This document shows positions 43,100-52,375 of a DNA stretch of 64,000 bases, piece by piece (the first letter of the stretch is position 1; the number at the start of each line of letters is the position of its first letter). This DNA comes from Bacillus sp. es.034 (GTDB lineage: Bacteria; Bacillota; Bacilli; Bacillales; Bacillaceae_B). The stretch is from the NCBI RefSeq assembly GCF_002563655.1, contig NZ_PDIY01000001.1:3694001-3758000 (forward strand). The letters run 5' to 3'. Under the pieces are notes generated by a model. It did no database searches, was not told where the DNA came from, and saw only the letters and a program-made list of their open reading frames with translations. The position numbers and the translations under genes are program-made.

Positions 43100-43312
43100 C
43101 AATACGAACAAAGGGGATGGGAGAAATTTTTCACGGTCAAACAAAGGGGTATATGTTTGCTTGTGATCAACTTCACACTGATAATATATCACGTATCCAC
43201 TTGTATTGGCAAGTTGTTTGTATGGTATTTCACAATATTGTCAAAATCGATTCATGTTCTCCATTTTCCCTTCATATACATGGATATAAGACAACGTTCG
43301 GAGGGAATGACT

Positions 43313-43501
43313 ATGCTCGCAAAAATGAAATACGGAATCCTCCTTCTACTGATCATGATCAGTTTCTTCATAAATATCCTTGGCCTTATGCACCTGGTAC
43401 CGGTTTATATCACATCACCCATCCTCTTTCTCTCACTCCTCCTCTTCTTCCACTCCCTCGGAAACCGTAACCGCTTCAGGGGATTCAAATCGATGAAGTG
43501 A
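43313..43501 (+). CDS. Small two-helix membrane protein
   Basis: A 62-aa protein from ATG 43313 (GGAGGG seven bases upstream; an ATG at 43307 is too close). Two hydrophobic helices, YGILLLLIMISFFINILGLM and ITSPILFLSLLLFFHSL, are followed by a short basic tail ending FKSMK. The longer open frame from 43076 begins within the spxH terminator and is not used. No family name; small hydrophobic peptides like this are often sporulation- or stress-associated, but nothing here shows it. Confidence 0.7.
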   Translation: MLAKMKYGILLLLIMISFFINILGLMHLVPVYITSPILFLSLLLFFHSLGNRNRFRGFKSMK

Positions 43502-43539
43502 TGGGGACGGACCTATATGATCAAATAGGCCATAATTAA

Positions 43540-43578
43540 AACCCCCCTCCTGAAGGGTTCTCTTCAGGAGGGGGGGTT
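43540..43578 (-). terminator. Strong GC-rich terminator of pepF
   Basis: AACCCCCCTCCTGAAG / CTTCAGGAGGGGGGTT hairpin; the plus-strand AATTAAA before it supplies the minus-strand U tract. It also insulates the convergent small membrane protein gene. Confidence 0.88.
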
Positions 43579-43597
43579 CTTTCTGCAATGTTCTGTC

Positions 43598-45421
43598 TTA
43601 TTGCAACTTCTCAAGCAGTTCTTCCATTTCATTCAGCTTTTCTTCAAAGACCTTACAAGCATCTTCCACCGGTTTGGATGTTGTCACATCCACTCCTGCT
43701 TTCTTCAATACTTCAATCGGATAATCGGAACTTCCAGCTTTAAGGAAATCGATGTAGCGTTCCACTGCAGGCTCCCCTTCTTCAAGGATCTGTTGACTAA
43801 GGGCCGTTGCTGCAGAGAAGCCTGTTGCATATTGATATACATAATAATTATAATAGAAATGTGGAATCCGTGCCCATTCCAGTCCAATCTCTTCATCAAT
43901 TGAAATTTCTTCCCCAAAATATTTCTTGTTCAGCTCATAATAATGTTTGGTGAGGAACTCTGAAGTCAGGGCCTCTCCTCCCTGAGCTTTCTTATGAATA
44001 AGATGCTCGAATTCAGCAAACATCGTCTGACGGAAAACGGTTCCTCTGAATCCTTCTAGATAATGATTCAACAGATACAATCTTTTCTTCTCATCATCGA
44101 TCGTATTCAACAGATAATCATTTAATAATGCTTCATTGCAAGTGGAAGCGACTTCTGCCACAAAGATTGAATAATGACCGTACGTGTATGGTTGGGAACT
44201 GCGCGTATAGTAACTATGGACACTGTGACCGAATTCATGGGCCAGTGTGAATAGATTGTTTACATTATCCTGCCAATTCATCAGGATATAAGGATTAGTA
44301 CCGTATGCCCCGGATGAGTAGGCACCGCTTCTCTTTCCTTTATTTTCGACCACGTCCACCCAGCGATTCTCAAATCCTTCTTTCAGCACATTCGCATACT
44401 CCTCACCCAGCGGCTTTAGTCCATCGAGGATCATGCTCTGTGCTTCGTCATAGCTTATGTCCATTTTGACTTCCTTCACGAGTGGGGTATACAAATCATA
44501 CATATGAACCTCATCCAGACTCAGCACTTTCTTGCGAAGCTTCACATAACGCTGAAGCAGATGAAGGTTTTTATTTACCGTATCGACAAGGTTATCATAC
44601 ACTTCTTCCGGGATATTGTTATTAGACAATGCCGCATGCCTCGCCGAATCGTAATGTCTGACGTTGGCAACGAAATTATCCTTCTTCACCGCTCCGCTTA
44701 AAGTAGAGGCGAATGTGTTTTCAAATTTGCCGTACGTTTCATAGACCTTTTTAAAGGCTTCTTCCCGGACACGGCGATCGCTGCTCTCCAGGAATCGGAT
44801 AAAACGACCGTGTGTGATATCCACTTCTTCCCCATTTTCATCCTTGATGCTCGGAAACTCGAGGTCAGCGTTATTCAGCATACCGAATGTATTACTTGCA
44901 GCACTGAACACTTCAGACGCCTGGGCCAAGAGTGCTTCTTCTTCAGCTGAGAGAACATGTGGACGCTGAAGGTTGATTTCCTCCAAAGCGTGCTTGTACT
45001 TCTTCAGTTCTTCCTTCTCTTCAAGGAACCCATTCAGCTTCTCTTCGTCAATCGATAGAACTTCCGGCACCAAATAAGCGAACTTACTCCCTAACTGGGT
45101 ATAAAGACTTTTGGCACGGTCATCAAGACCCTGATAATAGGAATTGGTCGTATCCTGATCATAGCGCATATGAGAATATGTATACACCTTCCCCATACGT
45201 TCCATTATTTCATCCTGGAAGGCAAATGCTTTATAAAGCTGCTCTGCACTATCACCCAGTGTTCCCTTAAATTCGTCTGCTCTCTTGGTCATTCCTTGGA
45301 TTTCTTTAAATTCTCTCTCCCACGCATCATCACTTTCGAAGATATCTTCCAATCTCCATGTTAACGTTTCATCTACCTCTTTTCTTCCAGGCAGACTTTT
45401 AGTTGCTGTATCTTTTGACAT
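43598..45421 (-). CDS. pepF: Oligoendopeptidase F
   Basis: M3-family zinc metallopeptidase (607 aa) cleaving short cytosolic peptides. The zinc motif is HEFGH (about His395-Glu396-x-x-His399) in LFTLAHEFGHSVHSYY, with the third ligand Glu in the following FVAEVASTCNEALL. ATG 45427 touches GGAGG; ATG 45421, six bases away, is preferred. Neighbour of spxH and coiA as in the B. subtilis yjbF-G-H order. Confidence 0.95.
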   Translation of the reverse strand: MSKDTATKSLPGRKEVDETLTWRLEDIFESDDAWEREFKEIQGMTKRADEFKGTLGDSAEQLYKAFAFQDEIMERMGKVYTYSHMRYDQDTTNSYYQGLDDRAKSLYTQLGSKFAYLVPEVLSIDEEKLNGFLEEKEELKKYKHALEEINLQRPHVLSAEEEALLAQASEVFSAASNTFGMLNNADLEFPSIKDENGEEVDITHGRFIRFLESSDRRVREEAFKKVYETYGKFENTFASTLSGAVKKDNFVANVRHYDSARHAALSNNNIPEEVYDNLVDTVNKNLHLLQRYVKLRKKVLSLDEVHMYDLYTPLVKEVKMDISYDEAQSMILDGLKPLGEEYANVLKEGFENRWVDVVENKGKRSGAYSSGAYGTNPYILMNWQDNVNNLFTLAHEFGHSVHSYYTRSSQPYTYGHYSIFVAEVASTCNEALLNDYLLNTIDDEKKRLYLLNHYLEGFRGTVFRQTMFAEFEHLIHKKAQGGEALTSEFLTKHYYELNKKYFGEEISIDEEIGLEWARIPHFYYNYYVYQYATGFSAATALSQQILEEGEPAVERYIDFLKAGSSDYPIEVLKKAGVDVTTSKPVEDACKVFEEKLNEMEELLEKLQ

Positions 45422-45509
45422 ATACATCCTCCATTCTGAAATCTACAGAAAATTCCTTATAGTTACATTCTCTCTCATCTACCAATTTCCTGCAACAATA
45501 CAAACTTAG

Positions 45510-46691
45510 TTACATCTTTTTTAATATATGCTTCCATTTAGGAAAAAAATCATGCTTATGCTGTTCGAAGGCTGAAAAATGTTCCGGGCAGTGCCAGGAC
45601 TCAGTGAGTTGATACCTATCTTTTACTTTACTGATTACTTGAACCTCTTCAAGTAATCTTAAATACCCGCCTGCGATTCTCTTTATCACTTCATCGCTAT
45701 TTAAGAGAGGAAGGGAACGAAGCTCGATATATCCTTTAAAGATTCTCCTATTTAGCGCTTTACATACACTTTCCACTGATAAGAAGCGGTCTTTTTTCAA
45801 ACAATCTTTCCATACATAATATTGCCACTCTACTTCGTGATTTCTGATATGAATGCCATGGGGAATGACAGGGATGCCAATATACAGGGGCAAATATAAA
45901 AACGTATCCCCTTCCCCGTACACTTCCCTTAAGAACACATCTGTTCTCGCCTTGTTATAATGAATTTTATTGTATATCCACTTGGCTCTATAATCGTTCC
46001 ATTTTGATAAAGAGTAGGGTTGATGAACGGGAGCATCCGGAATCGAAGGAGGAAGTGTGAACTCAGAAACGGGGATGGTGATGGGCGCTGCACTCATAAA
46101 TGCCGTGCCGGAAACCGGAAGAAGATGGGAATAGAGCTGAAATATGCTTCTATCCGGGAGTAAATGAAGGAGAAAATAATCCAAGTGTGGAGAGTATCGA
46201 ATAAATGCTTGTTGGAAGGTCGTTAAACTCAGGAGCTTCTTGGACTTAAGGGGCTGGGTCAGGATCCAAAAGGGGGTGATCCCCTGTCGATGATAACCGT
46301 ATGAGCGTCGCACTATTTCAGAAATCGGTATGGTTGAACACTGAATCTCGATGGCAATCTCTGCCGTATCTGTTTTCACATAAATATCTGCGACTTGCTT
46401 AAGCTCTCTAATGTAATGCTCGAGGCTCACCCTTGTATGGAGGGAGCTGACCCTGTCATATAAAAGCTGCTTACTTAAGAGATGCTGCGGAGTCTCACCC
46501 TTTACCATCTCGCAATCAGCTTGAGATATATGGGCAAAATGGGGTATGTTGCGGCTACCGATTTTCATGGTCAACAGTGAAGAACAATGGGGACAGATAA
46601 ATGAGGCACCTTTCCTTCTTAACCCTCTTAATTCCTCCCTGGAATAATGGATTGTGGTAAATACTTGCTGGTTGAATAATGCTGTTAACAT
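45510..46691 (-). CDS. coiA: Competence protein CoiA
   Basis: A 393-aa protein required in transformable Firmicutes for recombination of incoming DNA (in pneumococcus it acts with DprA/RecA). An N-terminal zinc-finger-like region (FICPHCSSLLTMKIGSRNIPHFAH) precedes a restriction-endonuclease-like core (VADIYVKTDTAEIAIEIQCS with the acidic E-x-Q pattern). ATG 46691 with AAGGAGG is preferred over the long frame to 46760, which runs into a terminator. Confidence 0.91.
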   Translation of the reverse strand: MLTALFNQQVFTTIHYSREELRGLRRKGASFICPHCSSLLTMKIGSRNIPHFAHISQADCEMVKGETPQHLLSKQLLYDRVSSLHTRVSLEHYIRELKQVADIYVKTDTAEIAIEIQCSTIPISEIVRRSYGYHRQGITPFWILTQPLKSKKLLSLTTFQQAFIRYSPHLDYFLLHLLPDRSIFQLYSHLLPVSGTAFMSAAPITIPVSEFTLPPSIPDAPVHQPYSLSKWNDYRAKWIYNKIHYNKARTDVFLREVYGEGDTFLYLPLYIGIPVIPHGIHIRNHEVEWQYYVWKDCLKKDRFLSVESVCKALNRRIFKGYIELRSLPLLNSDEVIKRIAGGYLRLLEEVQVISKVKDRYQLTESWHCPEHFSAFEQHKHDFFPKWKHILKKM

Positions 46692-46740
46692 AGAACACCT
46701 CCTTCTGTTACCATTCGACAAAAATAGTGAAAATCCTGCA

Positions 46741-46776
46741 TAAACAAAGCCCTCAAGCAAACATGCTTGAAGGCTT
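46741..46776 (-). terminator. Terminator of cls
   Basis: AAGCC(C)TCAAGCA / TGCTTGA(A)GGCTT stem with U-rich tail on the minus strand. Confidence 0.82.
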
Positions 46777-46780
46777 CACT

Positions 46781-48286
46781 CTATAATAACGGAGACATCA
46801 GCCGGGAAGTGGATTCCAAAATCCTGTATCCCAGATGTCGCTTTTGAAATTCTTCCAGGTGCAATTCTTCCGATTCCTCCAGGTCATGTAAATATTCACT
46901 GACAATGGAGGAAGTGCTTTCTGTTTTATACAAAAACGCATTCACTTCAAAATTCAGGTGAAAACTTCTCATATCCATATTCGATGTCCCGATTGAAGCC
47001 ATTTCTTCATCTACGATCACGATCTTACTATGCATGAACCCTTTTTGATACTCAAATATGCGAGCACCGGCTTCCAGAAGATCTGGGAAATAAGAGCGGG
47101 AGGCATGAAATACAATCCGTTTATCCGGTTTATGGGGAACCAGGAGTCTCACGTCCACTCCACTTAAAGCGGCAATCTTCAAAGCTGAGAAAATATCTTC
47201 ATCCGGAACGAAATAAGGAGATGCCACCCACACACTTTTTTTCGCCGAGGTGATCATCGAAAAGAATATATTCTTCAAAACACTCAATTCATTATCGGGT
47301 CCCCCCGCAATCATCTGAACTCCGCCGTCGTTCGCATTTTCAAGAGGGTCCGGACTTAAATATCCAGGTGTGAGGAAGTCATCGTTCGTCATATAATACC
47401 AATCCTGCAGGAAGATCAACTGCAGGGTCCGAACCGCTTCTCCCCTTACAAACAGGTGAGTGTCCCTCCAGAAACCGAAGTGTGGATTCTTACCTAAATA
47501 TTCATCACCAATATTAAGTCCACCGACAAATCCGATACTCCCATCGATGACAATGATTTTACGGTGATTCCGAAAGTTGAATTTATTATTCAACACAGGA
47601 ATTTTAACAGGTCCAAACGCAACTACTTCTACACCCGCTTCTTTAAGATCATTTATATAGTCCTTTGATAATTGCCAGGCACCGACGGCATCGTAAAGGA
47701 AGCGTATTTTGACTCCATCATTGGCCCGTTCAATAAGGATATCCTTAATCTGGTTACCGATTTCGTCATGACGCACAATATAATATTCCATATGGATATG
47801 ATGCTTTGCGGTCTTCAGCCACGTTAGGATTTCACCGAAGGTTTCGTTACCATTGGTCAACAACTTTGTTTCAGTGGAAAAGGATATGGCACTATTCCCG
47901 ATTCTTTGTGCTAACTGAAAATGCTTTTCTTGAAACAAGCCAAACATATCTGCGTTTATATCTTTAGGACCCGGCTCGAATTTATTATAGGTTTCCTGAT
48001 CCAATATGTACTTCTTCTTATACATTTTTTCTTTTCTGTAATTCCGTCCAAATAATAAGTAAAAAATGAAGCCCAAAAACGGGAATGCCCCCAAAACGAC
48101 GAGCCAAGTCAGGGTTTGGGCAGGATGACGATTTTCAAAGAAAATAAGGAACCCAATGACAACGACAGAGAATGTGAAGACAATACTAAAATACTTCACC
48201 ATTCCTGAAAGATACTGATCGAAATAAAAAATATAACTTAGTACAAGGACAGCACAAAATAAGAGGACCCTTACTGTATTCTTCAT
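46781..48286 (-). CDS. cls: Cardiolipin synthase
   Basis: Membrane phospholipase-D-family enzyme (501 aa) joining two phosphatidylglycerols to cardiolipin and glycerol. Two N-terminal membrane helices (about residues 4-75) and two HKD sites: His241/Lys243/Asp248 (NHRKIIVIDG) and His419/Lys421/Asp426 (MHSKIVIVDE). GTG 48298 touches the binding site, so ATG 48286 is used. Between mecA and coiA; in B. subtilis this position has no cls, so the insertion is lineage-specific. Confidence 0.95.
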   Translation of the reverse strand: MKNTVRVLLFCAVLVLSYIFYFDQYLSGMVKYFSIVFTFSVVVIGFLIFFENRHPAQTLTWLVVLGAFPFLGFIFYLLFGRNYRKEKMYKKKYILDQETYNKFEPGPKDINADMFGLFQEKHFQLAQRIGNSAISFSTETKLLTNGNETFGEILTWLKTAKHHIHMEYYIVRHDEIGNQIKDILIERANDGVKIRFLYDAVGAWQLSKDYINDLKEAGVEVVAFGPVKIPVLNNKFNFRNHRKIIVIDGSIGFVGGLNIGDEYLGKNPHFGFWRDTHLFVRGEAVRTLQLIFLQDWYYMTNDDFLTPGYLSPDPLENANDGGVQMIAGGPDNELSVLKNIFFSMITSAKKSVWVASPYFVPDEDIFSALKIAALSGVDVRLLVPHKPDKRIVFHASRSYFPDLLEAGARIFEYQKGFMHSKIVIVDEEMASIGTSNMDMRSFHLNFEVNAFLYKTESTSSIVSEYLHDLEESEELHLEEFQKRHLGYRILESTSRLMSPLL

Positions 48287-48351
48287 ATGTAGTAACACCT
48301 TCCACCGGCTTAATGTTTCAAAAATTGAAAACCCTTATACAGAGAGTGGAT

Positions 48352-48386
48352 ATAAAAAATACCGATTTCTATATGAAACCGGTATT
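48352..48386 (-). terminator. Terminator of mecA
   Basis: AATACCGATTTC / GAAACCGGTATT stem with TATAT loop; A run 48353-48359 gives the U tract. Confidence 0.88.
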
Positions 48387-48391
48387 GATCC

Positions 48392-49063
48392 TTACGAAAA
48401 GTGTTCACTTAACGTCTCAAAGACATGGTCATGAATGACCTCTTTGCCATACTCTTCAAGGCGATGAACGGTCATTCGTGATTCATCGGCATATTCAAGC
48501 AGTATACTTAACGTATTATCGATATCTTCTTCTGAAAAGTGTTCTTCAGAAAATTTAACATAAATAAAATATCTATCTTCAAATGCAAGGAGCTTGGTTT
48601 CTAAATGTTCCATAGGCTTATCTTTCAATCGATGGGATAGAGAAATCGCATCTTCGAAATCATTGAATTTCAACGTGAAGTCCAAAACTACTTCAGCTTC
48701 CCCGTCCTGATCCTGCTTGATTTGGAAATGCTGATCCAATAGTTCCTCTATACGCTCATCGACAGGAAGTTCCTTGAGCTTATCCTCTGGAATAGGAAGC
48801 TCGAACCGCTGGCCATCCTTAGAAACCTGAGCTCTTGTAACCAGTACTTCAAGCCCTTTATCTAACGCTTGAACTTGAATCCAAAGCGGTCCTTCAATTC
48901 CGAAATCTTCTTCCTGATGAACTTCATCCATCATTTCCCAGAAGAGTTCTTCACTCCGTTCTCGATTATACCAAATTTCTTCACGGTCAAATCCGCGATC
49001 TTCTATATCTCCATAAGAAATATAGAACTTGACTGTATTTTCGTTAATGCGTTCGATTTCCAA
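48392..49063 (-). CDS. mecA: Adaptor protein MecA
   Basis: Adaptor (223 aa) that brings ComK, ComS and other proteins to ClpC/ClpP. The N-terminal substrate-binding part starts MEIERINENTVKFYISYGDIEDRGFDREEIWYNRE; the C-terminal ClpC-binding part runs from about residue 120 with RYFIYVKFSEEHFSEEDIDNTLSILLEYAD. A charged linker (Glu/Asp-rich) joins them. Codirectional with spx upstream but separated by a terminator. Confidence 0.95.
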   Translation of the reverse strand: MEIERINENTVKFYISYGDIEDRGFDREEIWYNRERSEELFWEMMDEVHQEEDFGIEGPLWIQVQALDKGLEVLVTRAQVSKDGQRFELPIPEDKLKELPVDERIEELLDQHFQIKQDQDGEAEVVLDFTLKFNDFEDAISLSHRLKDKPMEHLETKLLAFEDRYFIYVKFSEEHFSEEDIDNTLSILLEYADESRMTVHRLEEYGKEVIHDHVFETLSEHFS

Positions 49064-49398
49064 TTAACACCTCTCCCTTCTTGCATGATGTTAGTGAAGG
49101 GACTACACCCTCTGAGCAAAATGCTCTATTGCTGGTGAAGATTGAAGATACATTTAGATTAGTTTGTACCTTGTACTTCTATTTTATGATAAAACCTCAG
49201 AAAATGGAATTAAACTAACACCCATTTTTTTCTCACAAATCCCTCTAGGTGTTTTTGACATTTTAGCGGATATTTGCAGAAAATTCAAGTGATAAAACTT
49301 ATTCTAATATAAAAGGGGATGACCCGAAAGGAGACGCAACGTTCCTTGAAGGGTCAGCCCCTTTTACTTATATATTCCCCTACTTATAAAAGAGTACT
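49064..49398. other. Intergenic region between mecA and spx
   Basis: 335 bases, AT-rich, holding the mecA promoter zone and, near spx, the terminator described separately. No open frame with a ribosome site. No riboswitch recognised. Confidence 0.6.
49311..49364 (-). terminator. Terminator of spx
   Basis: AAAAGGGG(A)TGACCC / GGGTCA(G)CCCCTTTT outer stem, with an inner AAGGA/TCCTT hairpin. Confidence 0.85.
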
Positions 49399-49794
49399 TT
49401 AGTTTACCATTCTTTGAGCTTCAAGAAGCTGGAATGTCCGAACCTTTCTTGGTAGGAAACGTCTGATTTCATCTTCGTTGTAACCAACCTGAAGGCGCTT
49501 TTCATCAAGGATGATCGGGCGTCGCAGCAGTCCTGGATTCTTTTGAATCAATTCGAACAACTCTTGAAGTGGTAAAGTTTCCAGGTCTACATTTAGCTTC
49601 TGGAATGTTTTAGAACGGGTTGAAATGATTTCATCTGTTCCATCCTCAGTCATGCGAAGGATTTCTTTGATTTCATCAATGCTTAATGGTTCAGAAAAAA
49701 CGTTGCGTTCGGTATATGGAATCTCATGCTCTTCTAACCAAGCTTTTGCCTTGCGACAAGATGTACAACTAGGTGAAGTGAATAATGTAACCAC
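49399..49794 (-). CDS. spx: Transcriptional regulator Spx
   Basis: ArsC-like global regulator (131 aa) of thiol and disulfide stress that binds the RNA polymerase alpha C-terminal domain. Redox switch Cys10-x-x-Cys13 ([10 protein letters not shown]) is present, with Arg92 (RRPI), Arg100 ([19 protein letters not shown]) and the usual C-terminal end recognised by SpxH/ClpXP. It starts with GTG. An inverted repeat lies upstream. The yjbC-spx order is as in B. subtilis. Confidence 0.97.
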   Translation of the reverse strand: MVTLFTSPSCTSCRKAKAWLEEHEIPYTERNVFSEPLSIDEIKEILRMTEDGTDEIISTRSKTFQKLNVDLETLPLQELFELIQKNPGLLRRPIILDEKRLQVGYNEDEIRRFLPRKVRTFQLLEAQRMVN

Positions 49795-49839
49795 GAATCA
49801 TTCACACTCCCTTTAGGAATTTTTATAATATAGAGTATT

Positions 49840-49876
49840 TTATTTAAACGACGTTAATTAAAATTAGTTTAAATAA
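49840..49876. promoter_or_regulatory. Inverted repeat in the spx upstream region
   Basis: TTATTTAAAC (49840-49849) and GTTTAAATAA (49867-49876), perfect 10-bp arms with a 17-base spacer, 46-82 bases before the spx start. Position suits an operator, but it does not match the PerR box and I cannot name a factor. Confidence 0.5.
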
Positions 49877-50050
49877 GAAATCTCTATTATGTATTATACA
49901 TGAATTATAGTCCCATGAACATAGTTTTAACTAATTTGTCAAATTTCCTGTACAGAGGTTTAACATAGCTATATATTCTGTTTCTATTATGGGTTTACCC
50001 GGTACACTCATAGCTTAAACATGATATTGTATATTTCCATTTTTTCATTT

Positions 50051-50086
50051 AGAAAACCTTATTGCGAATAGGCAATAAGGTTTTCT
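50051..50086 (-). terminator. Terminator of yjbC
   Basis: AGAAAACCTTATTGC / GCAATAAGGTTTTCT 15-bp perfect stem; separates yjbC from spx so that spx mainly uses its own promoter. Confidence 0.85.
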
Positions 50087-50091
50087 TCCGC

Positions 50092-50664
50092 TTAAATATC
50101 TTTTAATACATCCCCATCGCGTTCTTCGTCCTTCTTTAACACTTCGTCAACAGGTTGATAAGATGCACCGTAAAATTTTTGGTCATTGTACGTATGAATG
50201 AGCTCATATGTTTTTTTCATGGAATCGAAGATAAGATCTTCGGATTCATGTTGTGGTGCCCAGTATAGGATTTCCATTTCATTTATTTCGTTTGTAGCAA
50301 GTGAACGGCGGGCATACCCGATGCTGACAGCGTGTTCGAAACCTTCACGTTTGTAGAATTTCAAGCGCTTCTCAGTGTCAGTGTCATCATAGTCCACTGG
50401 CTCGACTTCCAAAATGATGGCTTTCTTCTTTTCTTTTAACTTATCGAGTAATTTATGGCCAAGGCCTTGTCCACGGGCATCCTTTGAGACAAAGAGATAA
50501 TCGATGAAGATAAAGTCTTCAAGTTCGGCGAACATAAGTACATGGTGCGGCCCTTCATCTTTGTGATAGATGTCGCTTCTTTCTTTTAACAGTGATTCAA
50601 GATGTTCTTTTGATTTCATTTCCTCTACAGGGAAATATTGATTTAATTTTTCATACCAGTGCAT
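50092..50664 (-). CDS. yjbC: GNAT-family acetyltransferase YjbC
   Basis: A 190-aa GCN5-related acetyltransferase with acetyl-CoA loop LFVSKDARGQGLGHKLLDKL and the strand IILEVEPVDY. In B. subtilis yjbC and spx form one stress-induced operon; here a terminator lies between them, so some readthrough is needed for cotranscription. The substrate is unknown. Start ATG 50664. Confidence 0.9.
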   Translation of the reverse strand: MHWYEKLNQYFPVEEMKSKEHLESLLKERSDIYHKDEGPHHVLMFAELEDFIFIDYLFVSKDARGQGLGHKLLDKLKEKKKAIILEVEPVDYDDTDTEKRLKFYKREGFEHAVSIGYARRSLATNEINEMEILYWAPQHESEDLIFDSMKKTYELIHTYNDQKFYGASYQPVDEVLKKDEERDGDVLKDI

Positions 50665-50917
50665 GGATCTACTCCTTTGATTGAATTTTTAAGTGACATT
50701 GACTAACGGGATACCATTATCATTCTCAGAAAAAAATAGGTTTATGTTAGATGTTAGTCTTATCCGTGGGATAATCGTACGGAATCACAGGCGGTACGGC
50801 CCATGAAGAGGAAGATGTGGTTGAAAGCGGTTAATCTTACCAATACTTTAATGATAACAATATTTGAACCTTTTTTCAAATGGGAAGCAATACGACGGTC
50901 CCGGTTTCTCTTTAAAA

Positions 50918-50955
50918 GAAAAAAGACTGACCTGCATGCTTTCTGAGGTCAGTCT
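50918..50955 (-). terminator. Terminator of the DUF4015 gene
   Basis: AGACTGACCT / AGGTCAGTCT 10-bp stem; A run on the plus strand gives the U tract. Confidence 0.9.
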
Positions 50956-50961
50956 CTTCTA

Positions 50962-52155
50962 TTAAGGAGTGTAGTCAACGCCTTCAGTATAGGAATTACC
51001 TGCATCCCACAGAAGGAATTCATTGATACCTTGATCATTCAACGCTTTGATCTGGGCCTCTACTTCTGCTTTTCCGTACGGTTTAAAGTTTCCGCTACCA
51101 AGCCAGGAAGCGGTGAAATCCTGAAGCCACGGTCTTGAGATCGGCTTATTTTTCAGTTCGGCTATTTTTGCTTTCTCCACCTTGGAGTATTCTGTTACAA
51201 GTTCGTAAGGCTGTAAATCCGGTTTGGCAATTCCGAAGTAAGGTGTCCAATGACTAGGATAGATCATGGATGAAATGACATCCACATTTTCAGATATCTT
51301 CGAGAAATTCTGACCGATACCAGGTGCCTCTGGAAGGGTTGCCGTATAGCCGAAGATGTCAACGGATACTTTCACGCCATAAGGTTCCAGCTTCTTATGG
51401 GCATATTCCACAAAATCAGTGACGGCATGTACTCGTTTCTGTACATTATCACTGTCTTCCTTGGCATATTCCCCTCCGTTATAGGTGAGTTCATCATCAC
51501 GCTTCTCGAATCCTTCAGGGAATCGGACGTAGTCGAACTGTATCTCCTGAAAGCCCATTTTTGCTGCTTCAATGGCGATGCCTACATTATAATCCCATAC
51601 CTCTTTGAGGAATGGGTTGACGAAGGAATCCCCTCCTCCATTTGACCAAACCTTATCCCCGTCTTTAAATGACATGTCCGGCCGCTGATTCGCAAGAACC
51701 GTATCCTTGAATACAACCACACGTGCAATCGGATAGATTTTCTTTTCTTCCAAGGTCTTTAACATCGCTTTGGGATCTTTGATATACGGCTGACCCACCT
51801 TGGCATACGGAGAAGACTCTTCCGGTTCATATGTTACATTTCCTACGTCATCTTTAATATCGATGACCATGGCATTGAGATCTGTAGTATCCATTAATTT
51901 CGTAAGAGTATCAAAACGGGCCCCGCCAGCTGAATGTGCCGTAACGTATACCCCTCTTACTGCATCCGGATACTCGAAGCTCAGTCCGGAATCATAAACA
52001 AATCGTGGCACCGGGCTTTTAATCTCCTTTTTGCTCATCGTAAACGTTCTCTTCTCATGTTTTACCGGACCATCTTCAGCGGCACTTGCTGACTGGAAGG
52101 GCAAGACGCACATTGTGACTACACATAAAGATGTCGCTACCTTACTCCATTTCAA
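50962..52155 (-). CDS. Secreted putative glycoside hydrolase (DUF4015)
   Basis: A 397-aa exported protein: signal peptide to about residue 26 (SASAAEDG cleavage) and a TIM-barrel-like DUF4015 domain. Landmarks are RGVYVTAHSAGG, NAMVIDIKDDVGNVTYEPE, FQEIQFDYVRFPEG and the final LLWDAGNSYTEG. Asp/Glu residues on these strands would form a glycosidase-type site, but the substrate is not established. It does not carry cell-wall anchor repeats. It stands alone between yjbC and the opp operon. Confidence 0.87.
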   Translation of the reverse strand: MKWSKVATSLCVVTMCVLPFQSASAAEDGPVKHEKRTFTMSKKEIKSPVPRFVYDSGLSFEYPDAVRGVYVTAHSAGGARFDTLTKLMDTTDLNAMVIDIKDDVGNVTYEPEESSPYAKVGQPYIKDPKAMLKTLEEKKIYPIARVVVFKDTVLANQRPDMSFKDGDKVWSNGGGDSFVNPFLKEVWDYNVGIAIEAAKMGFQEIQFDYVRFPEGFEKRDDELTYNGGEYAKEDSDNVQKRVHAVTDFVEYAHKKLEPYGVKVSVDIFGYTATLPEAPGIGQNFSKISENVDVISSMIYPSHWTPYFGIAKPDLQPYELVTEYSKVEKAKIAELKNKPISRPWLQDFTASWLGSGNFKPYGKAEVEAQIKALNDQGINEFLLWDAGNSYTEGVDYTP

Positions 52156-52336
52156 AATGAACCTCTCCTCTATTAAGTATGCTATCTAGTAAATTATGTA
52201 ACTCCTTATACTATTCTAACAAGGAAATTACTTGAAAGAAAAGGGTTAATCCACCTAGTCTGTCGAAATTTCCAAGGAAATGAATATTCTTCAATATATA
52301 GTATGAAGCACATCAGGATTTAGACGTTATCAACGG

Positions 52337-52366
52337 AAAAAGCTCCCCTCATCGAAGGGAGCTTTT
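52337..52366 (-). terminator. Terminator of the opp operon
   Basis: AAAAGCTCCC / GGGAGCTTTT stem downstream of oppF. Confidence 0.9.
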
Positions 52367-52375
52367 ATCATCCTC

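Noticed and set aside
49270..49290. Partial CodY-like motif (GCAGAAAATT) upstream of mecA
   Set aside because: At least three mismatches in the left arm; not better than chance in AT-rich DNA.
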